From Paraburkholderia ginsengiterrae (GTDB lineage: Bacteria; Pseudomonadota; Gammaproteobacteria; Burkholderiales; Burkholderiaceae): a stretch of 64,000 nt of DNA. Position numbers and translations under genes: made by a program. Of the stretch, positions 17,547-25,517 are shown in pieces. Positions within the stretch are counted from its first letter, which is position 1; every line of letters begins with the position of its first letter. The notes under the pieces were generated by a model, which did no database searches, was not told the origin of the DNA, and saw only the letters and a program-made list of their open reading frames with translations. Location: positions 1 through 64,000 of the forward strand of contig NZ_LXKA01000326.1 of assembly GCF_001645125.1 (NCBI RefSeq), given 5' to 3'.

Positions 17547-19483
17547 AGCCCCTCCTTGATCGCCGTGCGTCGTGAAGGCGACACGCTGCTCTGCTCCGCT
17601 TCGTCCGCGCTATCGTCGCCGAAACGCTCGCGAATGAAGCCGACGATCCCTTGCGGGAACGCAATCACCAGCAACAGGATCGCGAAGCCCAGCAGCGCCT
17701 GCCAATAGTCCGTTTGCCGCGCGACGGTGTCTTGCAGCCACGTGAACACGGCCGCGCCCACGATCGGGCCGGTGAGTGTCTGCAAGCCGCCGAGCAATAC
17801 CATCACGAGACCGTCAATGGAACGGCTCACGCTGATCACTTCTGGCGAAATCGTCCCCTTGGAGAAGGCGTAAAGCGATCCGGCGAGACCGCAGAACAAC
17901 GACGCGATCACGAACGCCGCCCATTGCACACGCTTCACGTCGATGCCGATCGCCTCGGCGCGCAAGACGGAATCACGCGACGCCCGCATGGCATAGCCGA
18001 GCGGCGAGAACAGCATCTTGCGCAGCAGCCATACGCCGGCCACCGCGCAGACCAGCGTCAGATAGTAAAAGGCCACCGGCGAAGACAGCCAGTTCGACGG
18101 CCATAGACCGAGAATGCCGTTGCTGCCGCCCGTCACGTCGTCCCACTGGAACACGACCGACCAGACGATCTGCGCGAACGCGAGCGTCAGCATTGCCAGA
18201 TAGACGCCCGAGAGACGCACGCAGAACCAGCCGAACACGAGGGCGCCGGCCACCGCCAGGAGCGGGCCGAGCAGCAACGCGGCTTCCATCGGCAGATTCA
18301 GCACCTTGAGGAACAGCGCGGCGCCGTAAGCGCCGAGTCCAAAGTAGGCAGCGTGCCCGAATGAATGCAGACCGCCCGGTCCCATGATGAAATGCAGACT
18401 CGTCGCGAACAGCACGGCGATCAGGATCTCGACCAGCAGCACGGGCATATACGGGAACGCATTGGCCGCGAGCGGCGCGAGGACGAGGACCAGCAAGGCG
18501 ATCCCAGCCAGCCACTTCAGGCGTTTGCCTGCCGGACGCAATGGCGTTTCCGGCGCCGCCAGGCCTCGCACCGCGGCACTCGCGCGGCCTAGCAGCCCCC
18601 AGGGCCGCACCACCAGCACCACCGCCATCACCACGAATTCCGCCACCAGCGTAAAACGGCTCAACGAGAGCCCGACGCCGAAGATCGTCACATGACCAAT
18701 GCCGATGCACAGCGCCTTGATCTCCGCGATGATCAGCGCGGCGATGAACGCGCCCGGAATCGAACCCATCCCGCCGACCACCACCACGACGAACGCGTTG
18801 CCGATGGTCTCCAGATCCAGCGACAGGTTCGCCGACATGCGAGGCCCTTGCAGCGCGCCGCCCAACCCGGCGAGAAACGCGCCGACGAAAAACACCCCGG
18901 TAAATAGCCACGCCTGATTGATGCCGAGCGAGCCCAGCATCTCGCGGTCCTGCGTCGCGGCGCGCACCAGCGTGCCCCAGCGCGTGCGCGTCAGCGCGTA
19001 CCAGAGCAGCAGCAGCACCACCGGTCCGATCACGATCAACGCGATGTCGTAAGTGGGCAACGGATGGCCGAGAAAATCGACCGCGCCCGCCAGATGCGGC
19101 GCGCGCGGTCCGAACAGGTCTTCCGGTCCCCATAGCCACAACGCGGCGTCGCGAAAGATCAGTACGAGCGCAAACGTGGCGAGCAGATGAAACAGCTCAG
19201 GCGCCTGATAGATACGCCGCAGCACCACCATTTCGACCAGCGCGCCCAGCACCGCGCCCACCAGTGCCGCCACCAGCACCGACAGCCAGAAGCCGGCCGC
19301 CGTATGGCCGAAGCGGCTCGCGATGCTATACGCGACATAGATGCCGACCATATAGAACGAGCCGTGCGCGAAATTGACGATGCGCGTCACGCCGAAGATC
19401 AGCGACAAACCGGCGGCGACCAGAAACAGCGTCGACGCGTCGGCGAGTCCGTTGACCATCTGTACCAGCAAATTCGAAAGCAT
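17543..19483 (-). CDS. Fused branched-chain-type ABC permease (LivH-LivM)
   Basis: 646 residues, about twice a single permease. Residues 1 to ~290 are the LivH half (GVTRIVNFAHGSFYMVGIY near 29-47); after a short linker the LivM half begins near 315 (MGPGGLHSFGHAAYFGLGAY) and ends with PQGIVGFIRERFG. Many hydrophobic helices in each half. In most genomes these are two genes; fusion guarantees equal amounts of both halves. Start ATG 19483 has GAGGAG upstream. It follows the AA_synth gene after 42 bp and belongs to the same leftward unit. Confidence 0.93.
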   Translation of the reverse strand: MLSNLLVQMVNGLADASTLFLVAAGLSLIFGVTRIVNFAHGSFYMVGIYVAYSIASRFGHTAAGFWLSVLVAALVGAVLGALVEMVVLRRIYQAPELFHLLATFALVLIFRDAALWLWGPEDLFGPRAPHLAGAVDFLGHPLPTYDIALIVIGPVVLLLLWYALTRTRWGTLVRAATQDREMLGSLGINQAWLFTGVFFVGAFLAGLGGALQGPRMSANLSLDLETIGNAFVVVVVGGMGSIPGAFIAALIIAEIKALCIGIGHVTIFGVGLSLSRFTLVAEFVVMAVVLVVRPWGLLGRASAAVRGLAAPETPLRPAGKRLKWLAGIALLVLVLAPLAANAFPYMPVLLVEILIAVLFATSLHFIMGPGGLHSFGHAAYFGLGAYGAALFLKVLNLPMEAALLLGPLLAVAGALVFGWFCVRLSGVYLAMLTLAFAQIVWSVVFQWDDVTGGSNGILGLWPSNWLSSPVAFYYLTLVCAVAGVWLLRKMLFSPLGYAMRASRDSVLRAEAIGIDVKRVQWAAFVIASLFCGLAGSLYAFSKGTISPEVISVSRSIDGLVMVLLGGLQTLTGPIVGAAVFTWLQDTVARQTDYWQALLGFAILLLVIAFPQGIVGFIRERFGDDSADEAEQSSVSPSRRTAIKEGL

Positions 19484-19525
19484 CGCGCTCCTCGGCAGCT
19501 CAGCGAAAAATAACCGGATGCTAAC

Positions 19526-20110
19526 TCAGCGCAAGCCGTCTTCGCCCTTGATCTCGCTCACCTGCAAGCCGCCGATGCGCGGCAGCGGCCGGCCCGACGC
19601 CGTCACCGCGACAGCCACCACGATTTCATTGGCACGCGGCGCATCGGACACGCGCGCCTCGATCGCGTCGAAATGGCTGCGCACGAAGGCGGCGTCCTTG
19701 TGACCGAGCGGCACGTCGATCGCGGTGCCGAGCGTGCCCATTTTCTTCGCCGACGGCACCAGCGCCGCGCCCTTTTCTACCGCCACGCGCAGCGGCGCGC
19801 CGAGCTTGGGATGCAGGATCGCCGCGGCATGTTCGAGTTCGCCAGCTTCGCCCACAATCGCGGCCTTGCCGTAGCTTTGCGCCTCGCCCGGCGCGATGCC
19901 CAGCGCTTCGACGCACTTGTTGCCGAGCAACGCGCCCAGTTCCTCGCCCGCTTCGATCAACGCATCGAGCTTGGGCTCATAACGGCCCGCATAGGGATTC
20001 TCGATCACCGCAATCGCGACTGCGCGACGTGCCGGCGGATCGATGGTCTGCCCCATTTCAATGCGCGTTTCATCCACCTGCACGACCAGCTTGCGAAGCT
20101 TGATTGCCAT
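19526..20110 (-). CDS. AA_synth (DUF1185, PF06684) family protein, paralogue 2
   Basis: 194 residues from ATG 20110, preceded by GGAGAGCGAA. Conserved blocks shared with the neighbour at 20178: AVIENPYAGRYEP, SYGKAAIVGEAGELEHAA, and RSHFDAIEARV. The family has a chorismate-mutase-like fold known from a Bordetella structural-genomics entry, and a role in amino acid metabolism has been proposed without proof. Its place between a 6-hydroxynicotinate reductase homologue and an importer suggests a hydrolytic or isomerising step on a ring-cleavage intermediate. Function is not established. Confidence 0.8.
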   Translation of the reverse strand: MAIKLRKLVVQVDETRIEMGQTIDPPARRAVAIAVIENPYAGRYEPKLDALIEAGEELGALLGNKCVEALGIAPGEAQSYGKAAIVGEAGELEHAAAILHPKLGAPLRVAVEKGAALVPSAKKMGTLGTAIDVPLGHKDAAFVRSHFDAIEARVSDAPRANEIVVAVAVTASGRPLPRIGGLQVSEIKGEDGLR

Positions 20111-20177
20111 TTCGCTCTCCGAGTTTCGATGCTTGCTCTGCTCTATGCCGATACGCCGATTCAATGCTTCAACGCGT

Positions 20178-20768
20178 TTAACGCAAACCGTCCTTGCCGA
20201 CGATAGCCTCTTTCGCGAGGCCGCCGACGCGGGCATGCACGCGCTGGCCGGTGCTCATCACGAGGATATACACCAGTTCGTCCGCGGCGGGCGCGCCGGG
20301 CACGCGCACTTCGATCGCGTCGAAGTGGCTGCGCACGTAGCTCGCGTTGACGTGGGTCAGCGGCACGTCAAGTGTCGTTGAAGGTCCGCCGACTTTCTTG
20401 GTGGACGGCACAATCGCATTGGTCGGCACGCCGTTCTTCTCCAGCAGCTCACGCATGGCATAGCCGCCGGGCACGTGCCACAGCGCACCGTGCTCGAGTT
20501 CGCCGCGCGCGCCGACAATCGCGCCCTTGCCATAGCTTTCGATGGATGCATGCGGCACCGCCATCGCCGCCAGCAGGCGTTGCGCCATATCGAAGCCTAT
20601 TGGTTTGAGCGCCTCCATCGCGTGCTCGATGTTCGCTTCATAGCGGCCGGCGAACGGGTTCGTCATCACGGCGGCAATCGCGCCGCGCCGCAGCGGCTGT
20701 GCGGGCGCGGGGCCGAACTCGTGGAAGATATCCTCGACGTGTGTCAGCACGCGGCGTATTTCGAACAC
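20178..20768 (-). CDS. AA_synth (DUF1185, PF06684) family protein, paralogue 1
   Basis: 196 residues from GTG 20768, chosen because CGGAGG stands 5-6 bases upstream. Blocks: AVMTNPFAGRYEA, SYGKGAIVGARGELEHGA, VRSHFDAIEVRV. It is clearly homologous to the next gene, so the two may form a hetero-oligomer or handle successive intermediates. Its first 25 bp overlap the end of the UPF0280 gene. No signal peptide; cytoplasmic. The reaction is unknown. Confidence 0.8.
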   Translation of the reverse strand: MFEIRRVLTHVEDIFHEFGPAPAQPLRRGAIAAVMTNPFAGRYEANIEHAMEALKPIGFDMAQRLLAAMAVPHASIESYGKGAIVGARGELEHGALWHVPGGYAMRELLEKNGVPTNAIVPSTKKVGGPSTTLDVPLTHVNASYVRSHFDAIEVRVPGAPAADELVYILVMSTGQRVHARVGGLAKEAIVGKDGLR

Positions 20769-21682
20769 GGAGCCTCCGTTGTGATCCGGGCGCGCTGCGC
20801 AAGCAACGCACCTGTGTGATGAATTCCGGCAACGCGCACCCGCCCTTGCAGGAATAACGCGGCGCCCTCGATCAAGCCTTGTTCAAGCAGACGCTGGGCG
20901 GCGTCGACGCCACGCGCCAGCGCGAAATCGGCCAGCGGCTGCGGCAGGCGCGGCACATCGACCGTGACTGGCGTATCGCCGAGATCGCTATCGTCTTTCA
21001 ACGACGAAGCCGGACGCCGCAAGATGCCCGGATGATCGAGGTCGACGGCGTTGGCGATCATCGTGGCGGCGGCGTCGGCGGTGGCCGCGTCGGCAGCGAG
21101 CACAGTCACGCTGTCGGCAATGCCCAGGCTAAAGCTGCGGCCTCGCCAGCCGCTCGTCGCGATGCCGCGAACCGGCAGACTGGCATCGAGCGTCAGGTTT
21201 CCATCGAGCGCGAGATGGTTCGCCCCATGCGTCGGCGAGTAAGCGGCCAGATCCGCGAATATGCCGACGCGGTACTGCTGTCCTTCTGTCAAATACAACG
21301 CGATGTCGCCACCGTTGTTGATAAACGCGCGCGCAATTCCTTCGCGAGCGAATGCCGTGATCAATTCATCGGCGACGCTGCCCGCCACGGCCGCCATCGG
21401 CGTGATGAAGCGCGCTCGGTGCGGATGGCAGGCGGTCCACATGCGGCGGGCCACCGCGCCTTGCCACGCGGCGTCATTCAACGCGGCTCCGGCGGGCACG
21501 GGTTGCCGAAGCCGCTTTAGTTCGCCAACCAGTTCCGGCAACACCTCGGCAAAGCGCGCCCAGCACGCCTCATACGCGGCCTGCACGGCGGCGGGCTCGC
21601 CGTCCGCGCTGAGGATCAGGTCGATCGGCCCATGCTGCCAGTGCCAGCGGGTTGCATCGAGCTGGGTGCGGGTGGGGTTCAT
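20744..21682 (-). CDS. UPF0280 family (ApbE-like fold) protein
   Basis: 312 residues from ATG 21682 (MNPTRTQLDATRWHW); the same frame stays open far upstream, but that part overlaps the reductase gene antiparallel in codon sense and is not coding. Family blocks: VAGSVADELITAFA, FINNGGDIALYL, GIATSGWRGRSFSLGIADSVTVLA. UPF0280 proteins resemble the flavin transferase ApbE, hence a possible flavin-handling or small-molecule role. It starts 14 bp after the reductase stop with no clear ribosome site, so translational coupling is likely. Function unproven. Confidence 0.82.
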   Translation of the reverse strand: MNPTRTQLDATRWHWQHGPIDLILSADGEPAAVQAAYEACWARFAEVLPELVGELKRLRQPVPAGAALNDAAWQGAVARRMWTACHPHRARFITPMAAVAGSVADELITAFAREGIARAFINNGGDIALYLTEGQQYRVGIFADLAAYSPTHGANHLALDGNLTLDASLPVRGIATSGWRGRSFSLGIADSVTVLAADAATADAAATMIANAVDLDHPGILRRPASSLKDDSDLGDTPVTVDVPRLPQPLADFALARGVDAAQRLLEQGLIEGAALFLQGRVRVAGIHHTGALLAQRARITTEAPCSKYAAC

Positions 21683-21696
21683 ATTCGTACGCGCGC

Positions 21697-23331
21697 TTAG
21701 CCGGGCATCGGCGGCATGGCGGGTGGCCACGGGTTGTCGGGATGGCGCGCCAGCGTGCGGCGTGCGAGCGGTGCGCCCTCTGTATGGTCCGGTCCGTGAG
21801 CCAATACGCTCTCCAACGAGCGCACCGCGGCGAGATGACCACCGAGATCGCGATACGCGTCGTAGGTCATGGTGAATTCGATCGGCGCAACGATCGCGGG
21901 CGTAGGCACCGTGCCGAACGAACGGTCGGGCATGCGCGACACGTCCACCATGACCGTGATGCCGCCACCCGGCCACACGTAGGCAGGCGCACCGCCGCAG
22001 GTCACATTCACCCGTTTCTGTTTGATCGCGCGCGTGAGCAGCACCGGGTTTTCCGTGGCGCCCGCTCGAAGACTGCCGCCCGCGCCGCCAATAAACAGCA
22101 CGGTGGCCAGCGACGGTTCGCAGTTTTCGCCGATCCGTTCGACCGTGCCGCGCACGGCATCCGGCATTGCTGCGATACGGGGCACGAGATCCTGATCGAG
22201 TTCGTACCACTGCGCGTGTTCGCCGGTGGTCGAGACCATCAATAAACGCATGCCCGGTCTGGCGACGGCAGGATCGAAGCCTTCGACAATCGCAAGAGGG
22301 TCCTGAATATCCGTGCCGCCCCAACCGGTGCCGGGATTCGCCACCTGAAAATAACGGCCCGGTGTGGACTTGCGTCCGCGAATCTTCAGACCTGAACGCG
22401 TCATGCCGAGACAACGGCCCGCCTGGTGTTCGGTGAGCACGCCGGTGATGTGATCGTCGACGACCACCACTTCGTCGACGTGACCGAACCATTGCTTCGC
22501 GAAGATGCCGATGGTGGCCGAGCCGCATCCCACCCGCATGCGCTGCTCCTCGACACCGTCGACGATCGGCGCCGCGCCCGCGCGAATCACGAGACTCGCG
22601 CCGCCGTCGATGCTCAGGTCCACCGCTTCCTTGTTGCCGAGCGCGAGCATCATGTCGCACGTCACGCGGCCCTCTTTCTTGCTGCCGCCGGTCAGGTGAT
22701 GCACCCCGCCGAGGCTCAGCATCTGCGAGCCGTACTCGGCCGTCGACACATGACCGACGATCTCACCGTGGCAACGCACGTTCGCCTGCTCCGGCCCGAG
22801 GAAACGGTCGGTGTCGATCTTCACCTTGAAGCTGCAGTAGCTGAAAATGCCCTCGGTGACGACGGTGATCATATCGACGTCGTCGAGCTTCGACGCAACG
22901 ATAAACGGCGCGGGCTTGTAGTCGGGATACGTGGAGGACGCGCCGACACCGGTCACGAACAAGGCTTGTTCGGCAGCAGGAGCTTGCGCTTCGGACGCCG
23001 CGCCGAATTCGACCGTAGCATCTTCAAGGGCCACGCCGGTTGTTTCAGGCGCCGCAACGGCACGCGACAGAAACACGACAGGATCGACGCGAATCAGCCG
23101 TCCATCCGCATTCGCATAACGATCGCACGCGCCGGTGCGCCCTTCCGAGATCTGGCACAGCACCGGGCACGCGTTGCATTCGATCTTGTTCGACGCCATG
23201 CGCTCGCTGCGCGGCGCCGCCCGCTCAAGCACGGTCGGACCCGGCGTCGAGGCGGTTTCGCCGTCGACGCTGTCCGCACCGAAATCGACCTTCGTATGTT
23301 CTGTCATGACGGGGTTCCCATACGACGACAT
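21697..23331 (-). CDS. 6-hydroxynicotinate reductase-like Fe-S protein
   Basis: 544 residues if ATG 23331 is used (AGGA at good spacing); ATG 23307 is an alternative. A four-cysteine cluster site lies at C52, C55, C59, C69 (CNACPVLC...C). The body matches what I know of 6-hydroxynicotinate reductase of Eubacterium barkeri (EC 1.3.7.1), which uses reduced ferredoxin to make 1,4,5,6-tetrahydro-6-oxonicotinate. First gene of the leftward unit, directly behind the divergent TetR promoter. The pathway reading rests on the enamidase and NicAB-like genes downstream. No ferredoxin gene is in the window, so the electron donor is open. Confidence 0.75.
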   Translation of the reverse strand: MSSYGNPVMTEHTKVDFGADSVDGETASTPGPTVLERAAPRSERMASNKIECNACPVLCQISEGRTGACDRYANADGRLIRVDPVVFLSRAVAAPETTGVALEDATVEFGAASEAQAPAAEQALFVTGVGASSTYPDYKPAPFIVASKLDDVDMITVVTEGIFSYCSFKVKIDTDRFLGPEQANVRCHGEIVGHVSTAEYGSQMLSLGGVHHLTGGSKKEGRVTCDMMLALGNKEAVDLSIDGGASLVIRAGAAPIVDGVEEQRMRVGCGSATIGIFAKQWFGHVDEVVVVDDHITGVLTEHQAGRCLGMTRSGLKIRGRKSTPGRYFQVANPGTGWGGTDIQDPLAIVEGFDPAVARPGMRLLMVSTTGEHAQWYELDQDLVPRIAAMPDAVRGTVERIGENCEPSLATVLFIGGAGGSLRAGATENPVLLTRAIKQKRVNVTCGGAPAYVWPGGGITVMVDVSRMPDRSFGTVPTPAIVAPIEFTMTYDAYRDLGGHLAAVRSLESVLAHGPDHTEGAPLARRTLARHPDNPWPPAMPPMPG

Positions 23332-23424
23332 TACTAGCGGTCCTGCTCCGGCTGACGAATAGCCCTTGTTTAAAGGCACTTTCGTGTGATCAACCGATTT
23401 CCATGTTGCGGTCACTCACCATTC

Positions 23425-23442
23425 GTGTAGTATTTGCTACAC
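23425..23442. promoter_or_regulatory. Palindromic operator in the TetR/heterocycle-operon divergent promoter
   Basis: GTGTAG-TATTTG-CTACAC, a perfect 6+6+6 inverted repeat, lies about 95 bp before the reductase start and 190 bp before the TetR start. TetR regulators commonly bind such palindromes in divergent promoters. A second small inverted repeat, CCA-AAC-TGG, begins immediately after it. Binding is inferred. Confidence 0.6.
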
Positions 23443-23629
23443 CAAACTGGTTAGAAATCTACTCGATCAATTTAGTCTGCGCAATGTGTTTACAAGTGTG
23501 CGCGTGAATGGTGCGTTGCGACATTGCCGTCGCATTGCCACTTCAGCGACGCTTCAATCTACGCCGAAGTCAATCGGCGCGCAGCGCATGCCGTTCAACC
23601 CGACGCCAACAAAGAGATCCGAGGCCGTC

Positions 23630-24292
23630 ATGAGTAGTCTCACCGCCGCCCGCAAACCGGGCGCCACCGGCATTCGTGCGAAACAGGCGCAAGATACGCG
23701 CGCCAAGATTCTGAAAGCGGCCATAAAGGTCTTCGCGAAGCAAGGCTATGCAAGTGGCCGCGTGGAAAGTATTTCGAAGGCCGCGCGTTCGCACGACCGC
23801 ATGATCTATTACTACTTCGGCAGCAAGGAGCAGTTGTTCGTCGAAGTGCTTGAAACGATCTACACGCAATTCAACGAAGCGGAGAGCAAGCTCGATCTCG
23901 ATCTGGACGACCCTGCGCACGGGCTCGAACAGATGGTCGAATTCGTCTGGCAGTACTATCTCGATCACCCCGAGTTCGTCACACTGCTCTCGAGTGAAAA
24001 CCTGCATCAAGGCAAGCACGCAAAGAAATCGTCCAAGCTCAAGGAGATTTCGGGCTATGCGATTTCGGTGGTGGAGAAGTTGCTGGACGCGGGCAAGGCC
24101 CAACGCGTGTTTCGCGAAGACGTCAAAGCGCGTGACGTCTATCTGATGATCGCGTCGCTCGGCTATTTTTATAACGCCAATCAGTACACGTTAGGCGCGT
24201 TTCTCGGCGAGCCGCTCATGGAGAAGGAGGCCCTCGCGCATTGGCGCGAGGTCATCAAAGATACGGTGTTGCGCGCGGTACGATCGGCGTGA
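23630..24292 (+). CDS. TetR-family transcriptional regulator
   Basis: 220 residues from ATG 23630; GAGG lies 5 bases upstream and the longer frame from 23486 lacks a good start. The N-terminal HTH spans about 24-70 (RAKILKAAIKVFAKQGY, MIYYYFGSKEQLFVEVL). The C-terminal domain (TetR_C type with WQYYLDHPEFVTLLSSENL) is the ligand pocket. Divergent from the reductase gene with an 18-bp palindrome between, so it most likely represses the 9.3-23.3 kb operon and responds to the substrate or an intermediate. Confidence 0.9.
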   Translation: MSSLTAARKPGATGIRAKQAQDTRAKILKAAIKVFAKQGYASGRVESISKAARSHDRMIYYYFGSKEQLFVEVLETIYTQFNEAESKLDLDLDDPAHGLEQMVEFVWQYYLDHPEFVTLLSSENLHQGKHAKKSSKLKEISGYAISVVEKLLDAGKAQRVFREDVKARDVYLMIASLGYFYNANQYTLGAFLGEPLMEKEALAHWREVIKDTVLRAVRSA

Positions 24293-24316
24293 CCGCGCGC
24301 TGCGTGACCTAATGAC

Positions 24317-24712
24317 TTGTTACGGCTGCGCAGCCGCATCGTCCTCGCGGAACAGCTTATCGGCGAGATGGAACGCCGAATTCGCCGCCGGCACGCCGCA
24401 ATAGATCGCGGTTTGCAGCAGCACTTCCTTAATCTGCTCGCGGGTCACCCCGTTGTTCTTCGCCGCACGCAGATGCAGCGCGAGCTCTTCGCTCCGGTTG
24501 AGCGCGACCATCATTGCGATGGTCAAGAGGCTGCGCGTGTGGCGCGGCAAACCATCGCGCGTCCAGATTTCGCCCCATGCATAGCGCGTGATGAAATTCT
24601 GGAATTCCTCGGTCAGCTCGGTGCGGTTCGCAAGCGACCGGTCGACGTGCGCGTTGCCCAGCACCGCGCGGCGCACACCCATCCCGGCTTCGTAGCGGTC
24701 TTCGTCGTTCAT
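24317..24712 (-). CDS. pcaC: 4-carboxymuconolactone decarboxylase
   Basis: 131 residues or fewer, the PcaC size. Family pattern: AWGEIWTRDGLPRHTRSLLT, HLRAAKNNGVTREQIKEVLLQTAIYCGVPAANSAFH split by short spacers, with the active-site E/C/H cluster of the AhpD-like fold. It decarboxylates 4-carboxymuconolactone to 3-oxoadipate enol-lactone. The start overlaps the pcaD stop by 4 bp (24709-24712), so it is the last gene of a coupled pcaIJ-B-D-C set. Confidence 0.93.
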
Positions 24713-25500
24713 TTCTGCTCCGTCAGGAAGTCGATCACGGTCTTCGTGAAGGCATCCGCTTGCTCGATGTTGGAAATGTGCGAGGCGTCCAGTTCGACGT
24801 AGCGCGCGCCCGGAATCGCCTGCGCCAGTTCGCGGCCTTGCGCCGGCGTCGCGGCCACATCGTGCGTGCCGCTGATCACCAGCGCCGGCAACTTGATGCC
24901 GGGCGCTTCGGGGCGCAGATCGGTGGCGTCGATGGCATCGCAGTTCGACGCATAGCCTTCCTTGTCGGTGTGCACGAACACGTCGCGGATCATTGCCAGC
25001 ACCACCGGCTCACGCTCGAAATACTCGGCCGTGAACCAGCGCGGCAGCACGGCGTCGGCAAGCGCGAGCATGCCCTCCGTGCGTGCTCGCGCGGCGCGCG
25101 GCACCCACACTTCCGGCGCACCGATACGCGCCGCCGTGTTGCACAGCACGACGCGCTCGAAGCGGTTCGCATGACGCGCGGCCAATGCGACGCCGGTCAG
25201 GCCGCCCATCGAGATCCCGCAAAAATGCGCGCGGGCGATTTTCAGCGTATCCATCAGGCCCAGCACGTCGCCAGTCAGCTGTTCGATCGTGTACGGTCCT
25301 TTCGGCGCTTCCGAATGACCATGGCCGCGCGTGTCGTAGCGCAGCACGCGGAAATGCTTCGACAGCGCCGCGACTTGCGGCGTCCACATGGACATGTCGG
25401 TACCGAGCGAATTCGACAACACGATCCACGGCGCGTTGCCGTGGCGGTCGCCGTCGATTCGATAATGAAGCTCGGTGCCATTGACTGCGGCGTAAGGCAT
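24709..25500 (-). CDS. pcaD: 3-oxoadipate enol-lactonase
   Basis: 263 residues. Alpha/beta-hydrolase: oxyanion region NSLGTDMSMW near 30-39, nucleophile S97 in GISMGG, acid aspartate in SGTHD and histidine in DASHISN. It hydrolyses 3-oxoadipate enol-lactone to 3-oxoadipate in the beta-ketoadipate pathway. 17 bp after pcaB and overlapping pcaC, as expected for an operon. Confidence 0.94.
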   Translation of the reverse strand: MPYAAVNGTELHYRIDGDRHGNAPWIVLSNSLGTDMSMWTPQVAALSKHFRVLRYDTRGHGHSEAPKGPYTIEQLTGDVLGLMDTLKIARAHFCGISMGGLTGVALAARHANRFERVVLCNTAARIGAPEVWVPRAARARTEGMLALADAVLPRWFTAEYFEREPVVLAMIRDVFVHTDKEGYASNCDAIDATDLRPEAPGIKLPALVISGTHDVAATPAQGRELAQAIPGARYVELDASHISNIEQADAFTKTVIDFLTEQK

Positions 25501-25517
25501 GCCGGTTACTCCCTGAA

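Noticed and set aside
20744-22660. 638-codon version of the UPF0280 gene
   Set aside because: The N-terminal 320 residues are Arg-rich nonsense overlapping the reductase gene; family homology begins at MNPTRTQ (21682).
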